Assembly: GCA_049324835.1 (NCBI GenBank)
Contig: JBMOMT010000011.1
Coordinates: 62,001 to 126,000 of the forward strand
Direction: 5' to 3'
Length of the DNA stretch: 64,000 nucleotides
Origin: JBMOMT01 sp049324835
GTDB lineage: Bacteria > Chloroflexota > Anaerolineae > CAYNKW01
The translations under genes were made by a program, and so were the position numbers. This document shows, piece after piece, positions 43,032 through 51,265 of the stretch; position 1 is the stretch's first letter; each line of letters starts with the position of its first letter. The notes beneath the pieces were generated by a model. It made no database searches. It was not told the DNA's origin and was given only the letters and a program-made list of their open reading frames with translations.

Positions 43032-43171
43032 CGAGAGACCCCCTTCCTTCCGCCGACCACGCCCTGACGCCAGGTCACCCAACACACCGGCTCGCGCCAC
43101 CGCTGGCGACCAGCGATGCCGCACCCTCCGGAGTCCGGGAAGAGACGAGGTTACCGACCGAAAGGAAACGT

Positions 43172-43303
43172 ATGGCAGAGAGGACACAAACGTATACACA
43201 TACGCTCTGGCCAGGGGATGCCAGACTGCCGCGAAAGAAGCTTTTGCAGAACCTGACGCCCTTGTGGGCCATCGCCCGGATGCAGCCCATCAACCTCTTT
43301 TGA
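43172..43303 (+). CDS. Candidate 43-aa ORF upstream of the PIN-TRAM gene
   Basis: ATG preceded by GAAAGGAA at good spacing, encoding a basic peptide (MAERTQTYTHTLWPGDARLP, then KKLLQNL). It is the only coding candidate in the 500-bp gap at 43032-43533; no family recognised and no promoter seen. Confidence 0.25.
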   Translation: MAERTQTYTHTLWPGDARLPRKKLLQNLTPLWAIARMQPINLF

Positions 43304-43533
43304 GCGGTCGTCTGCCACCCGCAGCGATACAATAAACGAGAAATGAATGCCTCAGTTCACTGTTGCGCCAGCGCGTTCCGATCCCCTGCCGCCGCACGTC
43401 TCCACGAGCTTTCACCCGTCTGTTCCAACAGCGCGAGATAATCGAATCAATAAACGATAAAACGGTTGGGACAGACGTAACCGGCGGAAAACGAATGACA
43501 ATGATGGATGATGATCATGAGTCAAAAATCAGG

Positions 43534-43605
43534 TGGGTCCACCAGGATTCGAACCTGGGACCAACCGGTTATGAGCCGGTCGCTCTGCCGCTGAGCTATG
43601 GACCC
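43534..43605 (-). tRNA. tRNA with CAT anticodon (Met, or Ile2)
   Basis: Acceptor GGGTCCA/TGGACCC, anticodon stem ACCGG/CCGGT, loop CTCATAA (CAT). The first base pair G1-C72 excludes a usual initiator. Elongator Met versus lysidine-type Ile2 cannot be settled by eye. Confidence 0.88.
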
Positions 43606-43617
43606 CCACTCCGAGAG

Positions 43618-43690
43618 AGCGGGAGACGGGATTTGAACCCGTAACCTACGGCTTGGAAGGCCGATGCGCTACCCATTGCGCCACTCCCGC
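43618..43690 (-). tRNA. tRNA-Gly (TCC)
   Basis: Acceptor GCGGGAG/CTCCCGC, anticodon loop CTTCCAA (TCC), T-loop GGTTCAAATCC, discriminator U73 as expected for tRNA-Gly. Confidence 0.93.
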
Positions 43691-43699
43691 CCGGACAGG

Positions 43700-43774
43700 T
43701 CGGGGCGGGCGGACTTGAACCGCCGGCCTCGCGGTCCCAAACCGCGCGCTCCAACCTAGCTGAGCTACGCCCCG
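43700..43774 (-). tRNA. tRNA-Pro (TGG)
   Basis: Acceptor CGGGGCG/CGCCCCG with the C1-G72 pair typical of tRNA-Pro, anticodon loop TTTGGGA (TGG), A73. A TATACT -10-like box lies upstream at 43791-43786. Confidence 0.93.
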
Positions 43775-43826
43775 ACAGTGGCCCAAGTATAGCACAGATT
43801 TTTCATCGGAGCAAGATGATGGCGTT

Positions 43827-44471
43827 TCACCTGGCCTTGATGAGTCTGCCGGCCAGGATGCCGCCGATCACGGCCAGGTCTTCGGTGGGCAGATAATGAG
43901 AGGCTGCCCCATCGAACAGCACGTTGGCCGAAGCGCCAAACTCTTCGTCGGCCAGATAGAGCACCACTGCCAGCCACAGCCGCGGAAAGATGCGAAACAG
44001 ATAGGAGGCGTCACCAAAAGAGAGCAGCTCACCACCCAATGCCCTGGCGGCGCGGTGAAAACCCTCCGCATCGCGCCCAAAGACCTGCTTCAGCCGGTGA
44101 TCGGCCCGCCCTTGAAAAGCCGGCGCGTATCCCATGCCCCCTGGCAGATCACGAAAGGCGATCCACTGATTGGCCATCTCGATACCATCGGCAGTGACCA
44201 GGTAATGCAACGCCAGAATCTGTTCCGCAATGGACGGCGAATCGGCGCGGCCGGCATATGTCACCTCACCGTCTGGATAAGAGACGACAAATTCCTGCCC
44301 CCAAAAGGGCACATCGAACGCACCACTCTGATCCGTCAGGCGGCGATAAACCACACCGGCGCGGGCAGCGATCAGGTGCGGCTCCCGCCTGACCAGCTCC
44401 TGGCGGGCCACCTGAATCGCCGGGTCGTAGGTCTCTTCGGGCGAGCGGGGTTTTAATGGCTCTGTGGACAT
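43827..44471 (-). CDS. DUF3786 protein
   Basis: 214 residues, the DUF3786 pattern (PHLIAARAGVVY, then FWGQEFVVSYPDGEV, ILALHYL, WIAFRDLPGGMGYAPAF, and VLFDGAASHYLPTEDLAVIGG at the C-terminus). Family function unknown; often found in anaerobes near corrinoid or methyl-transfer genes, none of which are here. ATG at 44471 has AAGGAGAG upstream. Confidence 0.85.
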   Translation of the reverse strand: MSTEPLKPRSPEETYDPAIQVARQELVRREPHLIAARAGVVYRRLTDQSGAFDVPFWGQEFVVSYPDGEVTYAGRADSPSIAEQILALHYLVTADGIEMANQWIAFRDLPGGMGYAPAFQGRADHRLKQVFGRDAEGFHRAARALGGELLSFGDASYLFRIFPRLWLAVVLYLADEEFGASANVLFDGAASHYLPTEDLAVIGGILAGRLIKAR

Positions 44472-44493
44472 TTGCTCTCCTTTTGCAGCCGTT

Positions 44494-44868
44494 TCAATAG
44501 GCACCGATCTCACGCAGTCGCTGATCGTCGATGCCAAAGTGATGGGCGATCTCGTGACGCAGCACGTGGCTCACCAGCCGGCGGAGGTCATCCAGGCTGC
44601 GACAGCGCATTTCCATGGGCCGTCGGTAGAGACTGATCTTGTCCGGCGGCACCAGGTTGTAACCCAACGTGCGGTTGGTCTGGGGTACGCCGTGATAGAA
44701 CCCCAACACGTCTGCTGGCGAGGCAGCCCCGGCCTGGCGCAACACATAGGCGTCCGGCCAGTCCTCCACCACCACCTCGACGTTGTCCAGATGCGCCACG
44801 AAAACAGCCGGCAAAGCGTCCAACGCCTGGACCACAAACTCACGAAACGTTTCCTCATCTATGCGCAT
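44494..44868 (-). CDS. Small zincin-type metallopeptidase
   Basis: 124 residues of the Zincin_1/DUF1025 family. The zinc-binding motif is HEIAHHFGIDD (about residues 104-114), with ISLYRRP before it. Substrate unknown. No SD precedes the ATG; instead a -10 box lies nine bases upstream, so the message is probably leaderless. The DUF3786 gene follows closely. Confidence 0.88.
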   Translation of the reverse strand: MRIDEETFREFVVQALDALPAVFVAHLDNVEVVVEDWPDAYVLRQAGAASPADVLGFYHGVPQTNRTLGYNLVPPDKISLYRRPMEMRCRSLDDLRRLVSHVLRHEIAHHFGIDDQRLREIGAY

Positions 44869-44877
44869 GGTGGGATA

Positions 44878-44905
44878 ATTATAACCCAGGCTGGCAGCGG
44901 GTCAA
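44878..44905 (-). promoter_or_regulatory. Leaderless-type promoter of the metallopeptidase gene
   Basis: Minus-strand TTGACC (44905-44900), 16-bp spacer, TATAAT (44883-44878), ending nine bases before the ATG at 44868. Transcription would start at or within a few bases of the start codon. Confidence 0.7.
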
Positions 44906-44918
44906 GTGGGCACCGTCT

Positions 44919-46079
44919 TTAGACCATCGCCTCGGCGATGGTCTGAGCGAGCGTGGCGATACCTTGCTCCAACTCGTGTGGCGGCACGAAACTAAAAGCC
45001 AGGCGCAGGTTGTGCGCACCGCCGCCGTTGGCAAAAAAGCCTGTCCCGGCCGAAAAGAGCACACCCCGCCGGTGAGCTTTTTCCTGCACCTGGCTCAACG
45101 ACACCCGCTCTGGCAGTGTGAGCCAGACGAAAAAACCACCGCGCGGCCGGGTCCAACTGACGCCGGCCGGCATGTAACGCGCCAGAGCCGCCAGAGCCGC
45201 ATCACGACGCTGGCGGTAAACGGTTCGTAGATGGGCGATGTGTGGCTCCAGATGCCCGGCCCGGCAATATTCGGCCACCACGTGGGCCACAAACGGATTG
45301 GCCCCGCCGCCCATTTGCAGCGCTCCACAGGCGCCAAAACGGCGGATGTGTTCCGGGGAGGCGATCAGCCAGCCCAGTCGCAGCCCGGCTGCCATGATCT
45401 TGGAAAAGCTGCCGATGCGCAGCACGCCCCTTCCCTCCGCCAGGGCGTAAAAGCTCGGCGGCACATCCCCCTCGAAGACCAGATCGCGGTAAACGTCGTC
45501 CTCCACGATCAGCAGGCCATGTTCGTGGGCCAGCTCCAGGATCACCTGGCGGCGAGATGGCGCCAGCGTCACCCCGGAAGGGTTCTGAAAATTGGGGATG
45601 GTGTACAAAAACCGCGGCGAGCGACCCTCGCGCTTGAGCGCCACCAGTTGCGCCGCCAGCGACTCGACCACCAGGCCGTCCTGGTCGATGGGCACCTGCC
45701 TCAGATCGACGCCGTGATCGCGGATGGCGTCGATAGAATCGCGGTAACTGGGCGCTTCCACCAGCACCACGCCGCCGTCGCGGGCATAGAGCCGCGTGAT
45801 CAGGTCCAGCGCACCTGTTGAGCCAGCCGTGATCATCAACTGATCACCCGTCAGCCCCAGTTGTTCACTTGCATTGAGCCGGTGCGCCAGAAATTCGAGC
45901 AGGGCCGGCGGCCCCTGCTCCGATCCGTATTGCAACGCCAGACGCGCCTGCGGCCCGCGCCATACCGCCTCCACAGCGGCGCGTAATTCTTCGACGGGCA
46001 GGGTGGCGGCGTCGGGATGGCCAAAGATCAGGGAAATGGTGCCGGGCAGAACACCCTGGGGCAATGCCTCATGGGACAT
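44919..46079 (-). CDS. PLP-dependent aminotransferase, class I/II (2-aminoadipate/MocR-like group)
   Basis: 386 residues, fold-type I: LQYGSEQGPPALLEFLA, ITAGSTGALDL, YTIPNFQNPSG, EDDVYRDLVFEG, and the PLP lysine in GSFSKIMAAGLRLGW (about 227). It resembles LysN/valine-pyruvate-type enzymes with broad specificity; there is no DNA-binding domain. Substrate cannot be told. It is probably an independent gene downstream of the metallophosphoesterase. Confidence 0.88.
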   Translation of the reverse strand: MSHEALPQGVLPGTISLIFGHPDAATLPVEELRAAVEAVWRGPQARLALQYGSEQGPPALLEFLAHRLNASEQLGLTGDQLMITAGSTGALDLITRLYARDGGVVLVEAPSYRDSIDAIRDHGVDLRQVPIDQDGLVVESLAAQLVALKREGRSPRFLYTIPNFQNPSGVTLAPSRRQVILELAHEHGLLIVEDDVYRDLVFEGDVPPSFYALAEGRGVLRIGSFSKIMAAGLRLGWLIASPEHIRRFGACGALQMGGGANPFVAHVVAEYCRAGHLEPHIAHLRTVYRQRRDAALAALARYMPAGVSWTRPRGGFFVWLTLPERVSLSQVQEKAHRRGVLFSAGTGFFANGGGAHNLRLAFSFVPPHELEQGIATLAQTIAEAMV

Positions 46080-46088
46080 ACTCGCTCC

Positions 46089-46946
46089 TCACGTGTCGTT
46101 TTGTAATCGAATCAGGGTCACTTCGGGGCGGCAGTTGAAACGCACGGCAGGCCGGATGAGGCCCACGCCGCGGCTGGTGTAGAGCCACAGGTCGCCCACA
46201 CGGCGCAGGCCGTAGGGGTATTTTCGCCCGTGCGGCGGCAGCACCGGCGCGCCCACGAGCGGCAGGCGCACCTGACCGCCGTGGCTGTGGCCCGAAAGCT
46301 GCAACGTCACCCCCCGTCCGATCACCTGATCCGCATAGTCTGGCTCGTGGGCCAGCAGCAGCGTTGTTGCGCCCGCTGGAACACCCGCCAGAGCGCGATC
46401 CAGATCGGCGCGGCGCTCCCAGACATCGTCCACACCGGCCAGCCAGAGATCAGCCTCTGAAAGGGGCAGGCGCAGGCCGGTGTTGATCAACACCGGCCGG
46501 CCGGCATCCTCCAGACCGGCCTGCACCACCCCGGCATCGGTCCAGTGATCGTGATTGCCGAGGATGGCATACACGCCGAGGGGGGCGTCGAGCCGGGCCA
46601 GCTCCCGGGCACAAGCGGCAATATCGGCAGCGTGGTAGGTCACGTAATCGCCGCCCAGCAGGATCAGGTCTGGTTGCGCCTGGAGCACCCTATCCACCGC
46701 CTGGGCGACGTGGCCTTCTTGAAGATCGGAGCCCCAGTGAAGGTCCGTCATCAGGGCGATGGTCAGCCCGGCCAGAGCCGAAGGCAGCCCGGCGATGGGC
46801 ACGGTCACCCGTTCCAGGGCCAGCCACCAGGGTTCCACGTCGCAGGCATATTTCCAACCGCCCAGACCAGTGGTGCCAAAAGCGCTGGCCGTCCATGCCA
46901 GCCAGCGCAGGAAACGCCGCCGGGAGACAATCGTCTGGGATGTCAT
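46089..46946 (-). CDS. Metallophosphoesterase with Tat-like signal (YaeI-like)
   Basis: 285 residues. N-terminal SRRRFLRW is a twin-arginine-like signal followed by a hydrophobic stretch. Calcineurin-type motifs: MTDLHWG, LGGDYV, LGNHDHW, LLAHEP, LSGHSHGGQ. YaeI-type enzymes hydrolyse phosphodiesters or UDP-diacylglucosamine-like lipids; the substrate here is unknown. The ATG at 46946 starts seven bases after a -10 box, so this too looks leaderless. Confidence 0.88.
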   Translation of the reverse strand: MTSQTIVSRRRFLRWLAWTASAFGTTGLGGWKYACDVEPWWLALERVTVPIAGLPSALAGLTIALMTDLHWGSDLQEGHVAQAVDRVLQAQPDLILLGGDYVTYHAADIAACARELARLDAPLGVYAILGNHDHWTDAGVVQAGLEDAGRPVLINTGLRLPLSEADLWLAGVDDVWERRADLDRALAGVPAGATTLLLAHEPDYADQVIGRGVTLQLSGHSHGGQVRLPLVGAPVLPPHGRKYPYGLRRVGDLWLYTSRGVGLIRPAVRFNCRPEVTLIRLQNDT

Positions 46947-46953
46947 GCGGCAC

Positions 46954-46982
46954 AGCATAACACAGAAAACAGCGAATGTCAA
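46954..46982 (-). promoter_or_regulatory. Leaderless-type promoter of the metallophosphoesterase gene
   Basis: Minus-strand TTGACA (46982-46977), 17-bp spacer, TATGCT (46959-46954), seven bases before the ATG. Confidence 0.7.
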
Positions 46983-47066
46983 TCGCTGCGACGCCGTTCA
47001 ACGCGGCGCATCGATTTTACGAATGGGACAGAACTGCCGCCAAAGCCGCCGTGGCTTCCAGTCTAT

Positions 47067-47095
47067 TTGACGCCCCGGCCCAAATGGCATACAAT
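47067..47095 (+). promoter_or_regulatory. Promoter of the glycan-like operon
   Basis: TTGACG at 47067-47072, 17-bp spacer, TACAAT at 47090-47095; the flippase ATG is at 47128. Confidence 0.65.
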
Positions 47096-47127
47096 ACAGC
47101 GGCTGTTAACTCACCGGGAGAGATGGC

Positions 47128-48483
47128 ATGATCCAGCGCACAACCGGCCTGGCCACGGTCGACACGTCGCCGGGCGCGATTTTGGCCCGCTTCCAGGGAT
47201 GGCTGGCCCAACCCGGCCTGCGTCAGAGCGGGATCATGTTTGCCGCCACGTCGCTGGCCAACCTGCTCGACTATGCCTACAACGTGGCCATGGGGCGTAT
47301 GCTCAGCACCGATGGTTACGGCGTGCTGGTGGCCCTGCAGGCAGTGTTGCAGATCGTATCGGTTTCGCTGGTGGTGGCGCGCACGGTGACGGCTCGTTAC
47401 GCTGCCGAGTTCCTGGCCAAAGGGCAGCCTGCCTGGGCCGGAGCATTCTCCCGCCAAGCGCTGCGCACGGCCGCCTGGTGGGGTGTGGCGGCGGCGTTGC
47501 TGCTGAGCCTGATTTCCCGCCCGGTGGCCAACCTGCTCCAGATCCCTGCGGCAACGCCGGTGTTGGTGGTGGCGATCGCATTGCTGCCCATGCTGCTCAA
47601 GCCGGTGATCGAAGGGGCCTTGCAGGGCCTGCAAAAATTTGCCGCCCTGGGCGCGGTGCAGGTGGCCCACGCCGCTTTTCGTCTGCTGCTGGGGGTGCTG
47701 CTGGTGTGGTTGGGCCTGGACGCCGTGGGGGCGCTGGCGGCGTTGCCGCTGGGCACGCTGGGCACGGTGCTGCTGGGCCTGTTTTTGTTGAGTAGCCTTT
47801 TGTGGCAACGCGCGGACACGCCGCACCAGCTCACTGCCGCCGCTGTGGCCCGCTACAGCGGCGCAACCCTGATCGGCCTGGTGAGCCTGGCAGCTCTGGT
47901 CAACATGGACGCGCTGGTGGTCAAACATTTCTTTGCGCCATTGGTGGCAGGCCAGTATTCGATGGCCGTTACGCTGGGCAAGATCGTGGTTTTCCTGCCG
48001 GCCGCCTTTGCGGTGGTGCTCTTTCCCAAAAGCGCCGAGCGCCATACGCAGCAGCGTGATTCATCTCGCCTGCTGCGATGGAGTCTGGCGGCCACCTTGT
48101 TGCTCTGCGGCGTGCTGACGGCGATCTATTTCGCCCTGCCCGGCCCGATCTTGCGCCTCGTCTTTGGCACTGACACGGCCTTCGACGGGCCGGTGCTGGG
48201 CCTGGTGGCCCTGGCCATGAGCGGGTATGCGCTGGTCAACGTGTGGCTCAACTATTACCTTTCAGTGGAGCAGACCCGTTTCGTGTACGTCATGCCGCTG
48301 GCGGTGGCGGTGCAACTGACCCTGCTGGTGCTGTTTCACGCCAGCCTGACCCAGGTGGCCGCGATGCTGGCGCTGAGCAGCGCCGGCCTGTTGGTGCTGG
48401 CCGAAGGCTGGTATCACATTCAGAAACGATCTCGGCGCAACGACGCAGCAGGCTCGGAGGCAAATGGACAGCATCCGTTGTAG
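47128..48483 (+). CDS. Polysaccharide/lipid-linked oligosaccharide flippase (MATE/PST-like)
   Basis: 451 residues with about 12-14 hydrophobic segments. The N-terminal pattern FAATSLANLLDYAYNVAMGRML...GYGVLVAL is typical of Wzx/polysaccharide-synthesis proteins of the MOP superfamily. It would translocate lipid-linked glycans built by the neighbouring enzymes. The end overlaps the GT2 start. Confidence 0.85.
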   Translation: MIQRTTGLATVDTSPGAILARFQGWLAQPGLRQSGIMFAATSLANLLDYAYNVAMGRMLSTDGYGVLVALQAVLQIVSVSLVVARTVTARYAAEFLAKGQPAWAGAFSRQALRTAAWWGVAAALLLSLISRPVANLLQIPAATPVLVVAIALLPMLLKPVIEGALQGLQKFAALGAVQVAHAAFRLLLGVLLVWLGLDAVGALAALPLGTLGTVLLGLFLLSSLLWQRADTPHQLTAAAVARYSGATLIGLVSLAALVNMDALVVKHFFAPLVAGQYSMAVTLGKIVVFLPAAFAVVLFPKSAERHTQQRDSSRLLRWSLAATLLLCGVLTAIYFALPGPILRLVFGTDTAFDGPVLGLVALAMSGYALVNVWLNYYLSVEQTRFVYVMPLAVAVQLTLLVLFHASLTQVAAMLALSSAGLLVLAEGWYHIQKRSRRNDAAGSEANGQHPL

Positions 48484-49351
48484 CATCGGCATCATGGCCC
48501 ACAACGAAGAGGCCAACATCGGGCAGTTGCTCCAGCGTTTGAGGGAGCAACAATTGACCACGGTTGCCATCAGCGAGATCATCGTCGTGGCCAGCGGCTG
48601 CACGGATCGCACCGAGGACATTGTGCGCAACCTGGCCGCTCAAGACGCTCGCATCAAACTGCTCACCCAGCCCATCCGTGAGGGCAAGGCTTCTGGCGTG
48701 AACCTTTTTTTGCGCCAGGCCGCCGAAGAGGTGGTGGTGCTCAGCAGCGCCGATCTACTGCCCGATTACACGACCATCCAGCGCCTCGTCGAGCCAATGG
48801 GTGATCCGGACGTGGGCATGACCAGCGGGCGTCCGGTGCCGGTGAACGAACCCAACACCTTTATGGGATTCGCCGCCCACCTGCTGTGGGCGCTGCATCA
48901 CGAGATCGCGCAGCAGTTTTTCAAAGCCGGTGAAATGACCGCCTTTCGGCTGATTTTTCAACGCATCCCCTACGATTCGGCCGTCGACGAGGCCAGCGTA
49001 GAACCGGTGATCAAGGGACAGGGCTACAAGACGGCTTATGTGCCCGAGGCCATCGTCTACAACAAGGGGCCAGAGACAACAACCGACTTTTTGCGGCAGC
49101 GGCGGCGCATCTATGCCGGACACCTGGCGGTGCGTCACAATCTGGGTTACGTGGTCTCCACCATGAGCGGCCCGCGCATCGCCGCCGCCCTGTTTCGACA
49201 TCTCGATTGGCATCCACGGCGGCTGCTGTGGACGCTGGGTGTGGTGGCGCTCGAAATGTATGGCCGCTGGTTGGGCTGGCGCGATTTTCGCACCCGGCAG
49301 CAAAAACATGTGGTGTGGGAGATCGCCCAAACCACCAAGAGGCTCACGTGA
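48464..49351 (+). CDS. Family 2 glycosyltransferase
   Basis: 295 residues, GT-A fold: SIGIMAHNEEANIGQLLQRL at the N-terminus, then IIVVASGCTDRTEDIV, and a DxD-like SSADLLPDY (about 95). The C-terminal QRRRIYAGH motif resembles the QxxRW region of processive GT2 enzymes. The start overlaps the flippase end by 20 bases. Donor and acceptor unknown. Confidence 0.85.
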   Translation: MDSIRCSIGIMAHNEEANIGQLLQRLREQQLTTVAISEIIVVASGCTDRTEDIVRNLAAQDARIKLLTQPIREGKASGVNLFLRQAAEEVVVLSSADLLPDYTTIQRLVEPMGDPDVGMTSGRPVPVNEPNTFMGFAAHLLWALHHEIAQQFFKAGEMTAFRLIFQRIPYDSAVDEASVEPVIKGQGYKTAYVPEAIVYNKGPETTTDFLRQRRRIYAGHLAVRHNLGYVVSTMSGPRIAAALFRHLDWHPRRLLWTLGVVALEMYGRWLGWRDFRTRQQKHVVWEIAQTTKRLT

Positions 49352-50331
49352 GCGACAGGGTTCTGATCACCGGCGGCAATGGATTTTTGGGCAGTCACCT
49401 GGCCCGAACGCTTCGCCAGGCCGGTCGACCTGTGCGGCTGCTGGTGCGTCCCACCAGCGACCTGTGGCGGCTGGAAAACCTGGACGCCGAGATGGCCGTG
49501 GGCGACGTGTTGCTGCCCGGCACGCTGCCGGAGGTGATGGCGGGCGTTGGGGTGGTCTATCACCTGGCGGGGTTGTTGGGCGGCGCGCCGCTGCCAGATG
49601 CGGCCTATCGTGATCTGCATATCAACGGCACACTCAACGTGTTGGTCACCGCTCAGGCGGCCGGCGTGAAACGGTTCGTGCACGTGAGCAGTCCCGGCGT
49701 GCTGGGACCTATCCAGGGCCCACCCGCCGACGAGCGGCAGCCACACGCGCCCTCTAACATCTACGAGGCCACCAAGAGTCAGGGCGAAAAGCTGGCGTTG
49801 AATTTCGCCCAGCGTACGGGGCTATCGCTGGTGGTGGTGCGCCCAGAGTTCGTCTATGGCCCCGGCGATACGCACGTGCTCGGCCTTTTCCGCGCCATAC
49901 GAAACGGGCGTTTCTTTTTCATCGGCTCCGGCGAGAGCCAGGTGCACCCCACTTTTGTGGACGATGCCGTGCGCGGCATGATGCTGGTCGAAGCTGCGGG
50001 GCAGAACGGGCGTATCTACCACGTGGCCGGGCCAGAACCGGTGACAGTTCACCGACTGGCGACAGCCGTGGCCGGGGCGCTGGGTGTGCCGCCGCCCCGG
50101 CGGCGCGTGCCCCGCTGGCTGGCATGGATCGGCGCGGGCGTGCTGGAAATGGCGGCCCTTTTTCTGCCCTTTCGACCACCGCTCACGCGCAGCGGGGTCA
50201 ACTTTTTCACCGAGACGCGGGCCTTTTCCACTGCCCGCGCTCAAGCCGAACTGGGCTACGAGGCTCAAGTCTCTCTGGACGAGGGCGTCCGCCGCACTGT
50301 CGTCTGGTATCAGGAACGAGGCCTGTTGTGA
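49348..50331 (+). CDS. NAD-dependent epimerase/dehydratase
   Basis: 327 residues, extended SDR: TGGNGFLGSHLA (GxxGxxG, about 9-20), YHLAGL, catalytic YEATKSQGE (YxxxK, about 145) and VVRPEFVYGPGD. It probably acts on a nucleotide sugar. The GTG start overlaps the GT2 stop (GTGA), and its own stop overlaps the next ATG (TGATG), marking a tight operon. Confidence 0.87.
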   Translation: MSDRVLITGGNGFLGSHLARTLRQAGRPVRLLVRPTSDLWRLENLDAEMAVGDVLLPGTLPEVMAGVGVVYHLAGLLGGAPLPDAAYRDLHINGTLNVLVTAQAAGVKRFVHVSSPGVLGPIQGPPADERQPHAPSNIYEATKSQGEKLALNFAQRTGLSLVVVRPEFVYGPGDTHVLGLFRAIRNGRFFFIGSGESQVHPTFVDDAVRGMMLVEAAGQNGRIYHVAGPEPVTVHRLATAVAGALGVPPPRRRVPRWLAWIGAGVLEMAALFLPFRPPLTRSGVNFFTETRAFSTARAQAELGYEAQVSLDEGVRRTVVWYQERGLL

Positions 50332-51125
50332 TGGGGGGAATTAACAACCATTCATTCTCTGTGATGGATCTGTATCCTCTGGCCCTGCTGGAAGGCGAGG
50401 GCATGGGCACGGCCTACGAATACTCGGCCAAGCTCAAACTGCTGCAGCGGTTGGCCGGCAGGCTCGAACCCCTGCAGCGGCTCATCGTCGGCGGGCTGCC
50501 GGAGGCCTACGGTGTAGACCTGGATTTTGCCCTGTGGGCGGCCCGTTGCGGCTGTCAGACCGTCGTCGCCGACGACCGCTCGTCGCTGCTGGATGTCTTT
50601 GGGCGTGCGCTGGCCTCGCCGCCGCTGGTGGATCTGGCCGACCCGGCCCGTTTCGAGCTGCGGCTGTTACCATCGCTGGCCCAGCCGGCGCGCGCCGATG
50701 ACGCTCCCTTTGACCTGTGGGTGACCACCTCGGCCATTCAGCGACTCCAGGACGATGACCTGTCGCAGTATCTGTCTCAGGTGCGGCAGAAATCGCGCCA
50801 TGCGGTGCTGCTGGTGCCCAACAAGGCCAACAAAGAGCATCTCACCGTCAGCGGGCTGGATGGCTTTTTGCTGCCGGAACTGGTGTCGCATTGTGAAAGG
50901 GCAGGGCTGACAGTGCACCAGGCCTGCTACCTGGACGTGGCGCCCTTTCCGCCCGGTCTACAACGCTCCGCCGAGGCCAAACAAAGAGCCGCCAGCAGCC
51001 CCCTGGAGCGGTTGATCATGCACGGCCTGGAGTGGTGGATCCGTGGGGAGCGCCATCTGCCCCGCTGGCTCAAACGACGTTTTGGCCACATCGCCTACGT
51101 GTATGTGCAATCGCCGGCGCCATGA
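50331..51125 (+). CDS. Methyltransferase-like protein
   Basis: 264 residues with a loose class I SAM-methyltransferase pattern: LIVGGLPEAYGVDLDFALWAA in place of motif I, VVADDR (end of strand 2) and FDLWVTTSAIQRL (motif II/III). The glycine loop is atypical, so SAM binding is uncertain. An in-frame ATG at 50364 is an alternative start. Location in the glycan operon suggests modification of a sugar or lipid. Confidence 0.6.
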   Translation: MGGINNHSFSVMDLYPLALLEGEGMGTAYEYSAKLKLLQRLAGRLEPLQRLIVGGLPEAYGVDLDFALWAARCGCQTVVADDRSSLLDVFGRALASPPLVDLADPARFELRLLPSLAQPARADDAPFDLWVTTSAIQRLQDDDLSQYLSQVRQKSRHAVLLVPNKANKEHLTVSGLDGFLLPELVSHCERAGLTVHQACYLDVAPFPPGLQRSAEAKQRAASSPLERLIMHGLEWWIRGERHLPRWLKRRFGHIAYVYVQSPAP

Positions 51126-51253
51126 TCCCAGAATCCAAACCGCAAGCGGCACAGATTTTCGAGGGGGACTATCGTTTGCCAACCGGCTGGGGCGATGATA
51201 CACCGGCTTCCCAACACGGTGGGCCTGCTCGTCTGCCGCGTTTTGCCATATAG
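51122..51253 (+). CDS. 43-aa ORF between methyltransferase-like and radical SAM genes
   Basis: ATG overlaps the previous stop (ATGA). It encodes a small peptide (MIPESKPQAAQIFEGDYRLP, then TGWGDDTP, ending RLPRFAI). No SD of its own, so translation would depend on coupling. The radical SAM/SPASM gene begins 12 bp after its stop. Could be a RiPP-like precursor, a small subunit, or noise. Confidence 0.35.
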   Translation: MIPESKPQAAQIFEGDYRLPTGWGDDTPASQHGGPARLPRFAI

Positions 51254-51265
51254 AAAGGCAGGATC

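Noticed and set aside
43775..43816. Full promoter for the tRNA-Pro/Gly/Met cluster
   Set aside because: A TATACT box is present but the nearest TTGCTC is 19 bp away, so only the -10 is credible.
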